A stretch of DNA of 64,000 bases. It comes from Prorocentrum cordatum (lineage: Eukaryota > Sar > Dinophyceae > Prorocentrales > Prorocentraceae). The DNA is taken from the NCBI GenBank assembly GCA_963575745.1, contig CAUYUJ010019945.1, forward strand, positions 101,001 through 165,000, in the 5' to 3' direction. Below, in pieces: positions 38,201-45,195 of the stretch. Made by a program: the position numbers and the translations under genes. Numbering within the stretch: position 1 is the first letter of the stretch; each line of letters starts with the position of its first letter. The notes below the pieces were generated by a model that saw only the letters and a program-made list of their open reading frames with translations, was not told where the DNA came from and searched no databases.

Positions 38201-38730
38201 AGAGGTCGCCCAGCCGCAACCGGCCCAAGCGCGAGAGGTCGCCCAGCCACAGTCTGGCGCGGGACCCAGCGTGGGCGCGGCGCGGCGACACCCCTCCCGG
38301 CCGCACGCGGCGTAAGACCGGGAAGCACGCTGGGCAGCTTCGCGCTCCTCGCGGCGGCTGGTACGAGCAGGAGAAAAAGCGGCGGCGTGCTGCCGCCGCG
38401 GAGGCTGCCGCGGGCGGGGGTGGGATCCCAGCCTGGCGTGGCAAGGGCGCGGGCGACAAGGGCGGCAAGGGCGGCAAGGTCAAGGGCAAGTACTCCGGCA
38501 AGGCCGCCAAGGGCTCCAAGAGCGGCGGCAAGGGCGACAAGAGCGGCAAGGGCGGCCACTCCAAGGGCGACCAGGGCAGCCGCGGCCGGAGTGAGCGTGA
38601 CTGGCCCAGCGCGGACGGTCGCGCGTCGAGGGGCGGCGATGGCGGCAGCCCCCGGGACCCCAGTGAGCGCGGCGGAGACCGCAGCGGAGACGAGAGCCGC
38701 GACCGCCGGGGGAACACGCCCTCCATCTAG
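35188..38730 (+). CDS. Tyrosine recombinase of the DIRS-like element, reading on into a cargo region
   Basis: This 1180-residue frame overlaps the end of the polyprotein by 19 bases in the -1 frame. Residues 1-290 are a tyrosine recombinase that would integrate a circular DNA copy by strand exchange. Catalytic residues seen: R99 (MLRASEY), K148 as candidate beta-strand Lys, H229 and R232 (HSLRIGGAT), W255 (GRW, in the His/Trp position) and Y263 (GYLW), a complete set. The N-terminal part of the domain lies upstream of the ATG, in the same frame from about 35080, so the functional product is probably made by frameshift. From about residue 300 to 447 the sequence is low-complexity Pro/Arg/Ser-rich, and a new folded region follows (see 36529-38730). 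The lack of stops may reflect high GC rather than one protein. Confidence 0.85.
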   Translation: MYLYKVMKRRATTIRQRLFAIRYAHTLAGLGDVTSDRRRLWTTIEGLRRWDGKAKRKLPATPRMLRWLREYLFAHGTATRREATILWAALMTGYFFMLRASEYLVQEDRSWSMGRVVRGQDVQGMRGGTPSARLSDCDEVVLTITSSKTDQFNAGCVRNHYRSGVELCVVDALADLQRELPDRFGRGTEAGLPLFRRPDGHPIMREEVQGLLQLAAAACGVDAGQMGSHSLRIGGATALYHACRDLEAVKRFGRWSTDAFHGYLWEDHRRQAPFARGMAEGHALLAPDARGDDGAAAGARPDQLAGSDPPQFGSDLRPSERPAWAPGRPPWARPSARAGSTTEGEGEEDLVRHEPGRGVNGRVGKQQAGPTGIQARAGASRCGGIPVDLSPSTPLSLPLPIAPGTPTSSWSSHPQPSPTPERGTRAARAPQPRAPAAPPPRAPAACIMGFLVGLVAPDQSKARGHDYSIMAVNPLGVVVSGAALSDELRSAAHNILYTVVNELDSEDLVEVVNHDHEAAPCIAAACLAAGASEDHGQLVIVDGKRGAWGVGAGPNIKVQRQAAKLALALAQFQGQPMPELRELCKHNRGLLDMMRTVDAEAVVELTDVDDASSRGEGRSTPAPVLEAGEDAVTAALARAAIQAAARRQSKGAPVERPRPARSPGQERLAEEVRKRERRPAPLRSPSRARRRDRERDAPRDRGRRGQEEEAVLKPKTGGAPPKADIVKREAVLKPKSGGAPPRSFEVKTEVEEAAAPGAGDGPPQRQPRSRSRRRRKEEQRQGAQQQPSDQHDEGESIIRIERVPHHVDAEVVRQVVVPFGVVKHIAFLYDHRHKREPCVLVEFQRRADAKRARECMRSNYRFYKTDPCTVVTEWASRPRGPDPGSDGEDGPTIQPPACPTCALKMRWSSFDPGDGWGCEMCPAGGANSGALRWHCKGCDVSYCEACRVAFGKPKTVVEKARRSGHTVREAPGPSAGHGERPSTGATGAGAEGDRPPGDLSWPKRERSPSRNRPKRERSPSHSLARDPAWARRGDTPPGRTRRKTGKHAGQLRAPRGGWYEQEKKRRRAAAAEAAAGGGGIPAWRGKGAGDKGGKGGKVKGKYSGKAAKGSKSGGKGDKSGKGGHSKGDQGSRGRSERDWPSADGRASRGGDGGSPRDPSERGGDRSGDESRDRRGNTPSI
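36529..38730 (+). CDS. Cargo region: putative RNA-binding protein with dsRBD-like, RRM-like, zinc-finger and RS-rich parts
   Basis: In frame with the recombinase, but probably starting at the ATG at 36529 (residue 448 of the long frame), giving 733 residues. In long-frame numbering: about 538-573 has a GKRGAWGVGAGPN then QRQAAKLALALA pattern like the end of a double-stranded-RNA-binding domain; 795-875 resembles an RRM (IIRIERVP, then CVLVEF); eight Cys form a ZZ/DC1-like zinc cluster (C898, C901, C918, C921, C935, C938, C943, C946); an RS-like stretch with repeated KRERSPS lies near 1002-1022; the tail is Gly/Lys-rich. It lies inside the element ahead of B1, so it moves with it. RNA binding or ribonucleoprotein assembly is inferred from the domain types. 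This is not a standard DIRS component. The zinc cluster and RS region are clear; RRM and dsRBD are by pattern only. Confidence 0.6.
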   Translation: MGFLVGLVAPDQSKARGHDYSIMAVNPLGVVVSGAALSDELRSAAHNILYTVVNELDSEDLVEVVNHDHEAAPCIAAACLAAGASEDHGQLVIVDGKRGAWGVGAGPNIKVQRQAAKLALALAQFQGQPMPELRELCKHNRGLLDMMRTVDAEAVVELTDVDDASSRGEGRSTPAPVLEAGEDAVTAALARAAIQAAARRQSKGAPVERPRPARSPGQERLAEEVRKRERRPAPLRSPSRARRRDRERDAPRDRGRRGQEEEAVLKPKTGGAPPKADIVKREAVLKPKSGGAPPRSFEVKTEVEEAAAPGAGDGPPQRQPRSRSRRRRKEEQRQGAQQQPSDQHDEGESIIRIERVPHHVDAEVVRQVVVPFGVVKHIAFLYDHRHKREPCVLVEFQRRADAKRARECMRSNYRFYKTDPCTVVTEWASRPRGPDPGSDGEDGPTIQPPACPTCALKMRWSSFDPGDGWGCEMCPAGGANSGALRWHCKGCDVSYCEACRVAFGKPKTVVEKARRSGHTVREAPGPSAGHGERPSTGATGAGAEGDRPPGDLSWPKRERSPSRNRPKRERSPSHSLARDPAWARRGDTPPGRTRRKTGKHAGQLRAPRGGWYEQEKKRRRAAAAEAAAGGGGIPAWRGKGAGDKGGKGGKVKGKYSGKAAKGSKSGGKGDKSGKGGHSKGDQGSRGRSERDWPSADGRASRGGDGGSPRDPSERGGDRSGDESRDRRGNTPSI

Positions 38731-39286
38731 GCGTGGAGCTCCCCCCGTGCCCCGACGCCAGCGCCCGCGGCATCGCGGGCGCGGGCTGAAGGCGGCGGCC
38801 TGTGAGTGAGCCGGCCCTCCTCTCAGCCTACCGTGCGCAGGTGGCGCCTGCGATCCTTGAGCCTACGGTACGCAGGTGGCGCCTGCGATCTTGTTTCTTT
38901 TAGCCTACGGTACGCAGGTGGCGCCTGCGATCTTCTTTCTTTTAGCCTACGGTACGCAGGTGGCGCCTGCGATCCTCTCTCTTTGGAGGAGTTTAACGTT
39001 GCGCGCACGTCGCGTGCTTCCTGGACCCGGCCGTGCCGCGCGTCTTGCGCGCCGTGCGGTCGGGGCCACACTTGCGCTCTGCGCCCGGCGCCTCGTGCGC
39101 CGCCCCCTTTCGGTTCTTTTGCGCGCATCGCGCACGCGCCGCGCCCGCGCTCTGGGTGCGCGGGCGCGGAAGGCCTCAAGGTTGCAGGCAAGTGGCCGCG
39201 CGCGCGAGGCTCTTGCAGCCTCTGGTTCCGCCCTCGCACTCGGGCGGGGCGTCCCCGCGCGCGCGGCTGCGTCTTTCTTTTCTCAT
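38731..39286. other. 3' non-coding region of the DIRS-like element
   Basis: It contains the tandem array at 38825-38976, then very GC-rich sequence rich in GCGC words up to B1. Open frames here are composition effects. Confidence 0.6.
38825..38976 (+). repeat. Four tandem copies of a near-palindromic unit in the element 3' region
   Basis: AGCCTACGGTACGCAGGTGG followed by CGCCTGCGATC starts at 38825, 38860, 38902 and 38944. GCAGGTGGCGCCTGC within it is self-complementary except at one base. Such repeated near-palindromes could be protein-binding or RNA-structure sites. Confidence 0.85.
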
Positions 39287-39496
39287 GGCCGAGCGGCCGC
39301 AGGCGTGCCAGAGCGCGAGCGCGCGGGCCGTCAGGGCCCACGCGCTCGCGTTGAGCGTGGGGCCATCAGGGCCCACGCCCGGCGGAGATGCGCGTCGCCA
39401 CGCTGCCATGAAAATACCATCGCCCTGTCCTGGTCCCTCTCTCGTCCCCTCCTCTCCTCCTCCTCCTCCGTTGAGTGCACGCGTATCTCACTTAAC
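39287..39496 (+). repeat. Split direct repeat B1
   Basis: 210 bases starting GGCCGAGCGGCCGCAGGCG and ending CGCGTATCTCACTTAAC; identical by eye to B2 at 39638-39847, at a constant offset of 351. It directly abuts A2. Confidence 0.92.
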
Positions 39497-39601
39497 TTGT
39501 ATAGTCTGATTGGTTGTAGACTGCAGGTTAAGTGGGAGGGGGTGTGGGCTCAGGTAGCCATTTTGGGTCCGTAGCGTTCGGCTCTGGCCGACGCGCGGGT
39601 G
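39497..39601 (+). repeat. Split direct repeat A2
   Basis: 105 bases identical by eye to A1 (24253-24357). It carries the same 13-base spliced-leader core at 39554-39566. Confidence 0.92.
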
Positions 39602-39637
39602 CCCACCCACCCCGCTTTGCTCCCAGACGCCTGCGTC

Positions 39638-39847
39638 GGCCGAGCGGCCGCAGGCGTGCCAGAGCGCGAGCGCGCGGGCCGTCAGGGCCCACGCGCTCGC
39701 GTTGAGCGTGGGGCCATCAGGGCCCACGCCCGGCGGAGATGCGCGTCGCCACGCTGCCATGAAAATACCATCGCCCTGTCCTGGTCCCTCTCTCGTCCCC
39801 TCCTCTCCTCCTCCTCCTCCGTTGAGTGCACGCGTATCTCACTTAAC
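39638..39847 (+). repeat. Split direct repeat B2 (3' end of the DIRS-like element)
   Basis: Second copy of the 210-base B repeat. Host satellite sequence (head of unit E) follows. Confidence 0.92.
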
Positions 39848-41296
39848 CTCAGGGAGAGCGTCATCAGGGATAAGAGGAGATGGGAGGAGGAGGAGGTGTG
39901 AGAGGAAGGTCCGCGCAGTCTCAATAATAATTCACTGCGTCGAGCTCCCCATTTGTGCATCTATTAGCATGGGCCTGTCCGCCGCGAGTGTCTAGGCGCG
40001 ACAGTTTTCGAATGTGTACGGGCTTGAGTATTGACGGTCTGGAATACATTTCAGTAGTACGAGCGCGTCTCTGCGCATGAGCCTGGGGCCTCCTGGGGCC
40101 TCATGAAACCTCCTGGGGCTTCCTGGAGCCTCCTGAGGCCTCGTGTGGCCTACTCGGGCCTTCTGGAGCCTCATGGGGCCTCCCGGGGCTTCCTGGGGAG
40201 GATTCGCGCCCCAGGAAATGCCCAATCTATAGGAACATACGTAACACACCAATGACTCGTGCCTCAGGGGTGGCCCAATCTATAGGAACATACGTAAAAC
40301 ACTTAGGATTGGATACGCAGGAATAGAACAATATATAGAAACCTACGTAAAACACAAAGGATTCGTGCTCCAGGGGAGGCCCAATCTGTAGGAGCACACG
40401 TACAAAACATGGGATTGGGTCCACTCCTGTGGCATTCTGAGGCCTCCTACTCTTTAGACCTCTTGAGGCCTCCAGGGCCTCCTGGTGCCTCCCGGCGCGC
40501 CCTGTGGACTCCTGGGGCCTCCTGTGGTTTCCTGTGGCCTCCTGGAGCATCCTGGAGCCTCCTGAGGCCTGCTGGAGCTTCCTGGGGCCCCTTGGAGCCT
40601 CCTGGGGCCTCCTGTGGCCTCTTGAGTCTTCCTGTGGCCTCCTGGTGCCTCCTGGGACCTCCTGTGGCCTCCTGGTGCCTCCTGGAGCCTGCTGGAGCCT
40701 TCTGTGGCATCCTGGGGAGGATCCGTGCCCACGAGTCTGGCCACCAAAGCAGGCAAACCGATGGAGACATCCTCAAGATCTGGCCCCCCTGGGGGGCGAA
40801 AGTGAGCGCCTCGCTCGAGACATCCTCCAAATCTGCCCCGAGGATGTTGGGCATGCAAACAGGCAAACCGCTCGAGATATCCCCGCCATTTGGGCGCGAA
40901 CGGAGGCCGTGCAAAACCCCTGGCGGCCCCCCCTTGGGAGGCGCCTCGCTCGAGACATCCTCCAAATCTGCTCCGAAAGCGCAGGATGTTGGGCAAGCAA
41001 ACAGGCAAACCGCTCGAGACACCCCCGCAATTTTGGCACGAACGGAGGCCGTGCAATACCCCTGGCCGCCCCCCCTCAGGAGTGCAAAAACCAGCAAGCC
41101 GCTCGAGACATCCTTATCATCTGCTCATCGTCATTATCATCTTCATCATCAGCAGCATCCTCCTCCTCATCATCACCCTCATACTCATCCATTACTCATC
41201 ATCACCATCATAGTCACATCATACTCTCACCACAATCATCATTGTCTGGTGCGGGGAGGGAGAAGGGAGGAGAGGAAGGTCCGCACGGTCAGAGAA
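39848..41296 (+). repeat. Composite satellite unit E
   Basis: Head with GAGGAAGGTCCGCGCAGTC near 39902 and CATCTATTAGCATGGGCCTG at 39957; GGCCTCCTG arrays at 40083-40200 and 40425-40715; 60-base sub-array between; CTCGAGACATCC block 40740-41115; a short CAT/TCC-rich tract 41120-41250; then GAGGAAGGTCCGCACGGTCA, the head of a further unit, after which homology is lost. Confidence 0.85.
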
Positions 41297-41412
41297 AACA
41301 CAAGAACCCAATCCTCTGGATATGGGGAACAAGAACCCAATCCTTTGGAAATGGGGAACAAGACCCCATCCTTGGATATGGGGAACAAGAACCTCATCTT
41401 TTGGATATGGGG
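41297..41412 (+). repeat. 28-base tandem repeat, about four copies
   Basis: The unit is of the type CAAGAACCCAATCCT then TTGGATATGGGGAA. A single copy ends satellite unit C near 22740. Confidence 0.85.
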
Positions 41413-41549
41413 GACAACCACCAGGACATGCATGATGGTTGATCCTTGGCGACCTAGTGGGGGTCCTCTTAGGGGCTTCACATCGGGCAGTGTGGAAGCC
41501 GTACGGGACCGCCCCAGGGCCCTCTTATGGTAGGTTCGCGTCGTGTCGA

Positions 41550-41607
41550 CCAGCGGTGACCCCGCCGCCGGCGTTCAACGTTGAATGCTGCCGTTGATCA
41601 CCGCTGG
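41550..41607. repeat. Hairpin with CCAGCGGTGA arms
   Basis: CCAGCGGTGA (41550-41559) pairs with 41598-41607, and GCGTTCAACGTTGAATGC inside is nearly palindromic. CCCAGCGGTG recurs at 41679-41688 beyond the next hairpin. Confidence 0.65.
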
Positions 41608-41630
41608 CGACCCAGAATCGGTGGATGTTG

Positions 41631-41663
41631 AACGATCGGGCGTTTCGGCAACGGCCGATCGTT
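41631..41663. repeat. Hairpin with AACGATCGG arms
   Basis: AACGATCGG (41631-41639) is the exact complement of 41655-41663 across a 15-base loop. It lies 24 bases after the preceding hairpin. Confidence 0.65.
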
Positions 41664-42082
41664 TAAGGTGAAACGATCCCAGCGGTGTGAGGAACCAGCG
41701 CTGGGGGCGACACGACACGAACTTGCCGTAGACCATCTGTGGTGCTTCTTGGGACACTCTGGGGGATTCTGGGGGGACTTTTGGGCTGGCTCAGCTTCCA
41801 GAGAGCTCGAGCGGCACACACCAGGAGTTCCTGAGAGCGCTGGGGGATTCCCAAGGGCGCCTGGAAAACCAGAGGTCGGGGCCCTTTAGACCCTTTAGTT
41901 GGATCCCTTGAACATTGGCAGCTGCTGAGCCTTGTGCGCTCCACTACGTGCTGAAGGCACCGTGGCGGATAAATTAGTGAACGCTCCAGTTCGCTGCAGC
42001 TTCTCGGCCTCAAATTATTATCCTTCTCTCCTCTCTCTCCCTCTGTTTAGTCCTCCCTCTGTTTAGCCCCCTCCTTGTCCTT
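41664..42082. other. No gene seen
   Basis: Moderate-GC unique DNA. Open frames on both strands lack motifs. Confidence 0.4.
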
Positions 42083-42155
42083 TCCTCCTCCTCCTCCTCC
42101 TCCTCCTCCTCCTCCTCCTCCTCCTCCTCCTCCTGCTCCTCCTCCGCATCCTCCT
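42083..42155 (+). repeat. (TCC)n microsatellite
   Basis: Pyrimidine triplet tract. Confidence 0.95.
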
Positions 42156-42166
42156 GGGTCCACAAT

Positions 42167-42214
42167 CAGGCGCCTTTTTCCGATAAGATCTCAGGCGCCG
42201 TTTTCCAATAAGAT
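42167..42214 (+). repeat. 23-base direct repeat, two copies
   Basis: CAGGCGCCTTTTTCCGATAA then GAT (42167-42189) recurs at 42192-42214 with two changes. Confidence 0.75.
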
Positions 42215-42300
42215 GCTGCCCCCCAGAGGGTCTCACGGCCTCTGTTCCGCGCCCGTAGAGTTTGAGCGCGGGTGCGAATCAATACTTGTGCATGGCAGGC

Positions 42301-42442
42301 TCGACTACACGTAAGAGCTCCCCCCGATCGCCGAGTGTGATGCGATATAAGCGTCCCGCGCCCTGGGTTTGGCTCCCGCGCGCCCCCGAAAGCTGCGCAC
42401 CAAAGGTCACTCTTGCCCAGGGTCACTCTTACGTGTAGCCGA
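42301..42442. repeat. 142-base MITE with 17-base inverted ends and 5-base target duplication
   Basis: The left end TCGACTACACGTAAGAG and the reverse complement of the right end TCGGCTACACGTAAGAG differ at one base. CAGGC flanks both sides (42296-42300 and 42443-42447), a plausible target duplication. No coding capacity. Confidence 0.8.
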
Positions 42443-42990
42443 CAGGCGAGCACCAGCGCGATTCACCGTTGGGGGGAGGAGAAGGAAAAAGTAGGTGGGG
42501 GCAGGCCGCCCATTATAACGCTCGGCCTGGCGCGAGCCGCCCCTCCTCGCAGGGCCCTGGGGGGAGGCACGATGTTTAATTGAATAGTAAATTTATTAAT
42601 GAAGTAATTAATTCATTACTCTTCTGGCGCGTGGCGGTCGTTGCCCCGGCCGAGTTCTTTCCCCCCCCCCCCAGGGGAACCGTGACGATCGCACGTAGCT
42701 GGCATCGCTCGGACGTGTGCATCTTTCCCTCGGCGAGGACTATCGAGGGGCATCCTTATCATTTGGCGAAAACCAGGTAAAACCACGCGCGAAACCGAGG
42801 AAGGCACGGGGAATGGGCGTCCGAGCGATGGCCAGCGCAGGGGGGGCGGGGGCCTCGACCGCCCCCCCGGTCGCGCCGCCGCAAGCCGGGGCGGTCGTGG
42901 CGCACCCCTGCCCCGACGTGCCCCGCCCCGCCGAGGCGCCACCGGTGCTCCGGAGGGGGGACACGCGCACGCAGAGAGTCGCAGGCACGG
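42443..42990. other. No gene seen; short AT-rich palindrome
   Basis: An AT-rich, partly self-complementary stretch (TTAATGAAGTAATTAATTCA) lies near 42596-42618 in otherwise GC-rich DNA, followed by a C-run at 42661-42672. No motif supports a gene. Confidence 0.4.
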
Positions 42991-42994
42991 ACAG

Positions 42995-43140
42995 AGACAC
43001 ACAGACACACAGACACAGACACACACACACAGACACACACACACACAGACACACACAGACACACACACACACACACACGCGCATTCACACACGCACACAC
43101 ACACACGCGCATTCACACACGCAGATTTACACACACACAC
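42995..43140 (+). repeat. (CA)n-rich microsatellite
   Basis: ACACAG and ACACAC units with two GCGCATTCACACACGCA blocks at 43078-43125. Confidence 0.92.
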
Positions 43141-44099
43141 AACAAGAGAACACAAGCAAACACACAAACTGTTTTTGGTTCGCGGGTCGAGAGCGCACCT
43201 CTTCCGGTCGAAGCTAAGCAAACACACAAACACACAAGCATAGGCTTTTCGTCGGCGGCTAGGCAGGGTCACTGCGCTGGCGGGTAGGGCACTTGCAGGA
43301 CATACGGAACGCGAATTACGCCACGATGCGCGAGGAGGAGAGGAGGCGCCCGGCGGCGGCGGGATGGAGACGGAAGCCGAGCCCGCTCAGAGCAGAGTCA
43401 GGCGCGCGGCGGGGGCGGCGCCGGGGGGCGGGGACCAGCAGCAGCGGGGCGGCGGCTGGGTGGCGGAAGCCGGCAAGGCGGGCTGCCAGGCAGCAGGCCG
43501 TGCAGGGGGGACAGCACCCAGCAAAGGTTGTTGGCGAAGATGTGCACGCAGCGCCGGGGGCCAGCGGGTGCCGAGATCACGCGTGACCTACGCGAGCAGC
43601 CGGGCCAGTTGCGACCAGTACGAGACCATCTCAAGCAGTGGCGAAGCGTCCCAGCGTGCTTATAAGCCTACCAAACAATGTTCTGATACCCTTTTGTGGT
43701 CTGCACGATATGTTCCTGGAACATTTCTGGCCGGGGCTGTCTTGTTTTTAACACATCGGGTTCATGTTCTAAGAACATGTTTTTTTTGTTCTTCGAGCAT
43801 TTATAGGTTCTAAGGACATGTCGTGGTAGGCCTGTAGGAATGCCGGGACGGTCGGGCCCGGCTTAACCACCTCAAGGTGCGGGGTCGGCCTGAAAACCAG
43901 GCAAGGCGGAAGCGGGGGCGGGGCGGGGCGCGGGCGGCAGAACCAGCCCAGGCCCCAGGGCGAGGCAGGGGCGCGGCCAGAGGGCCGAAAGGCGGTCCCG
44001 TCGCTAAGCGAGGGCCGCGGGTGAGGGACACTGAACTGGTGCGCAGATCGCGGACGCAGGGCCCAGAACGGTCCGAGAGGAACAGTGAAGGAGGGGGCG
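43141..44099. other. No gene recognised; one perfect small hairpin
   Basis: CATGTTCTAAGAACATG at 43763-43779 is a perfect 8-base-arm hairpin in a T-rich patch with related GTTC/GAAC words around it. Elsewhere the DNA is GC-rich with uninformative open frames. Confidence 0.4.
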
Positions 44100-44103
44100 A
44101 CAC

Positions 44104-44398
44104 CACACACACACACAAACACACACACAAACACACAAACACACGAACACACACACACACAGACACAAAGAATCGGCGATGGGAAGTGGGGGTAAGACGA
44201 AACTCCAGAAAGTATAGAAAACAACATGGGGGGTCCTGGGATGTCTATATATATATATATATGTGTATAGGTATAGGTGTGTGTATGTGTCTGCGTGTCT
44301 GTTTGTCTGTGTGCCTGTGTGTCTTTGTGTCCGTGTGTCCGTGTGTCTGTGTGTCTGCGTGTCTGTGTGTCTGTGTGTCTGTGTGTGTGTGTGTGTCC
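44104..44398 (+). repeat. Dispersed repeat, copy 2: (CA)n, core, (TA)n, (TG)n
   Basis: A CA tract (44104-44168), a core shared with 12095-12130 (44177-44213), a TA run (44245-44262) and a TG/TGTC tract (44277-44398). CA on one side and TG on the other make the ends complementary, so the whole can fold back. Confidence 0.7.
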
Positions 44399-45195
44399 AA
44401 TACCCCCCTTGGCTCAAGCCCTCTGGCTCAAGGTGCCCGAGCTGGCTTGCTGGGCCGCGGCCAGGGGCTTGCCCCTCGGCCTCCCGCCTGCGGGAGTGGG
44501 GACGGGCCCGCTGGGCCATGCTACTCGGGGAGTCGCCCGCGGCTCGGCGCCGCCGCCGCATGGGCGCCTGCTGCCCTCGTCAGCCGCGCGCGGCCTCCGG
44601 CCGGCCGCGCCGCCGCCGCCGCAGCCGCCTCGGTCGCCGCCCCTGCCGCGGCTGCTCCCGCTGCCGCTGGCGCCACCAGCGCAGCGGCAGCCGCGGCCGC
44701 TGCGGACGCCGCCGTTGCCGCTGCCGCTGGCTGCTCGGCTGCCGCCGCGGCCGCCGTGCGCGGGCGTCCGCACTGGGGCTGGCGGCCGCGGGTGCGGCCG
44801 CCGCCGCCGCCACCGCGGCCGCCGGCGCTGCCGCCGCCGCCTGGGCGCCCGCTGACTCCGGCAGCACCGCGCGGTCTCCAGCCGGCCGCGCCGCCGCCGC
44901 CGCGGCTGCCTCGGGCGCTGCCCCGCCTTCCGCGTTTGCGCCGGCTGCCGCTTGCGTCGCCAGCGCGGCGGCCGCCGCGGCCGTTGCGGACGCCACGGAG
45001 GACGTCGAGACGGGCGAAGAGGAGGACGATGAAGACGTCGATGAGGCGGCGGAGGGGGGCACCAAGAACGACGGGGAGAAGGAGGAGGAGATGAAGGGCG
45101 ACATCGACGATGACTGCGCCGCCTCCGTGCTGAAGGGCGCAGAGGAGGAGGTCGAGGAGGTCGCGGAGAAGGTGGCCTTTTGGGACCTTGATTGA
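44399..45195 (+). CDS. Alanine-rich protein with acidic C-terminus, frame-disrupted internal duplication
   Basis: Two copies of a roughly 300-base segment (about 44560-44710 on, and 44830-44990) code for similar Ala-rich stretches with PAGRAAAAAAAS and related words. The first copy reads in frame 2 and the second in frame 1, so at least one indel or a splice separates them. Frame 1 then runs into an acidic tail (EDVETGEEEDDEDVDEA, later EEEVEEVAEKVAFWDLD) and stops at 45195. The tail is biased and protein-like, with Asp/Glu/Lys codons ending mostly in C or G. The function is unknown; Ala-rich plus acidic parts could suit a nuclear or chromatin protein, but nothing proves it. No start codon can be chosen. 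A low-complexity spurious frame remains possible. Confidence 0.35.

Larger units (their letters stand above)
24253..39847 (+). mobile_element. Giant DIRS-like tyrosine-recombinase retrotransposon with split direct repeats
   Basis: The element is 15,595 bases. Its ends are split direct repeats in the order A1 (24253-24357), coding region, B1 (39287-39496), A2 (39497-39601), a 36-base spacer, B2 (39638-39847). This is the arrangement of PAT/Ngaro-type members of the DIRS superfamily. A1/A2 and B1/B2 read as identical. The coding region supplies gag-like, RT, RNase H and tyrosine recombinase, with no DDE integrase seen; the recombinase replaces integrase in this superfamily. Extra modules are two methyltransferase-like regions and an RNA-binding-like cargo region. 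The two long frames are free of stops. No target duplication is seen, as expected. It sits in the composite satellite between the CAT tract of unit D and the head of unit E. DIRS elements are usually several kb, so this one is unusually large. Confidence 0.88.

Noticed and set aside
36376-38559. 727-residue minus-strand frame opposite the recombinase/cargo region
   Set aside because: Leu/Ala/Arg/Pro-rich shadow of the plus-strand coding frame in very GC-rich DNA.
24253-39847. Reading the flanking direct repeats as LTRs of a Gypsy/Copia element
   Set aside because: The A and B repeats are split and interleaved (B1-A2-B2 at one end), no integrase or protease is seen, and a tyrosine recombinase is present.
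42241-42450. tRNA-like gene (GAGTTTGAGCGCGGGTGCGAATC region)
   Set aside because: No cloverleaf could be drawn; the segment is explained by the MITE and its flank.
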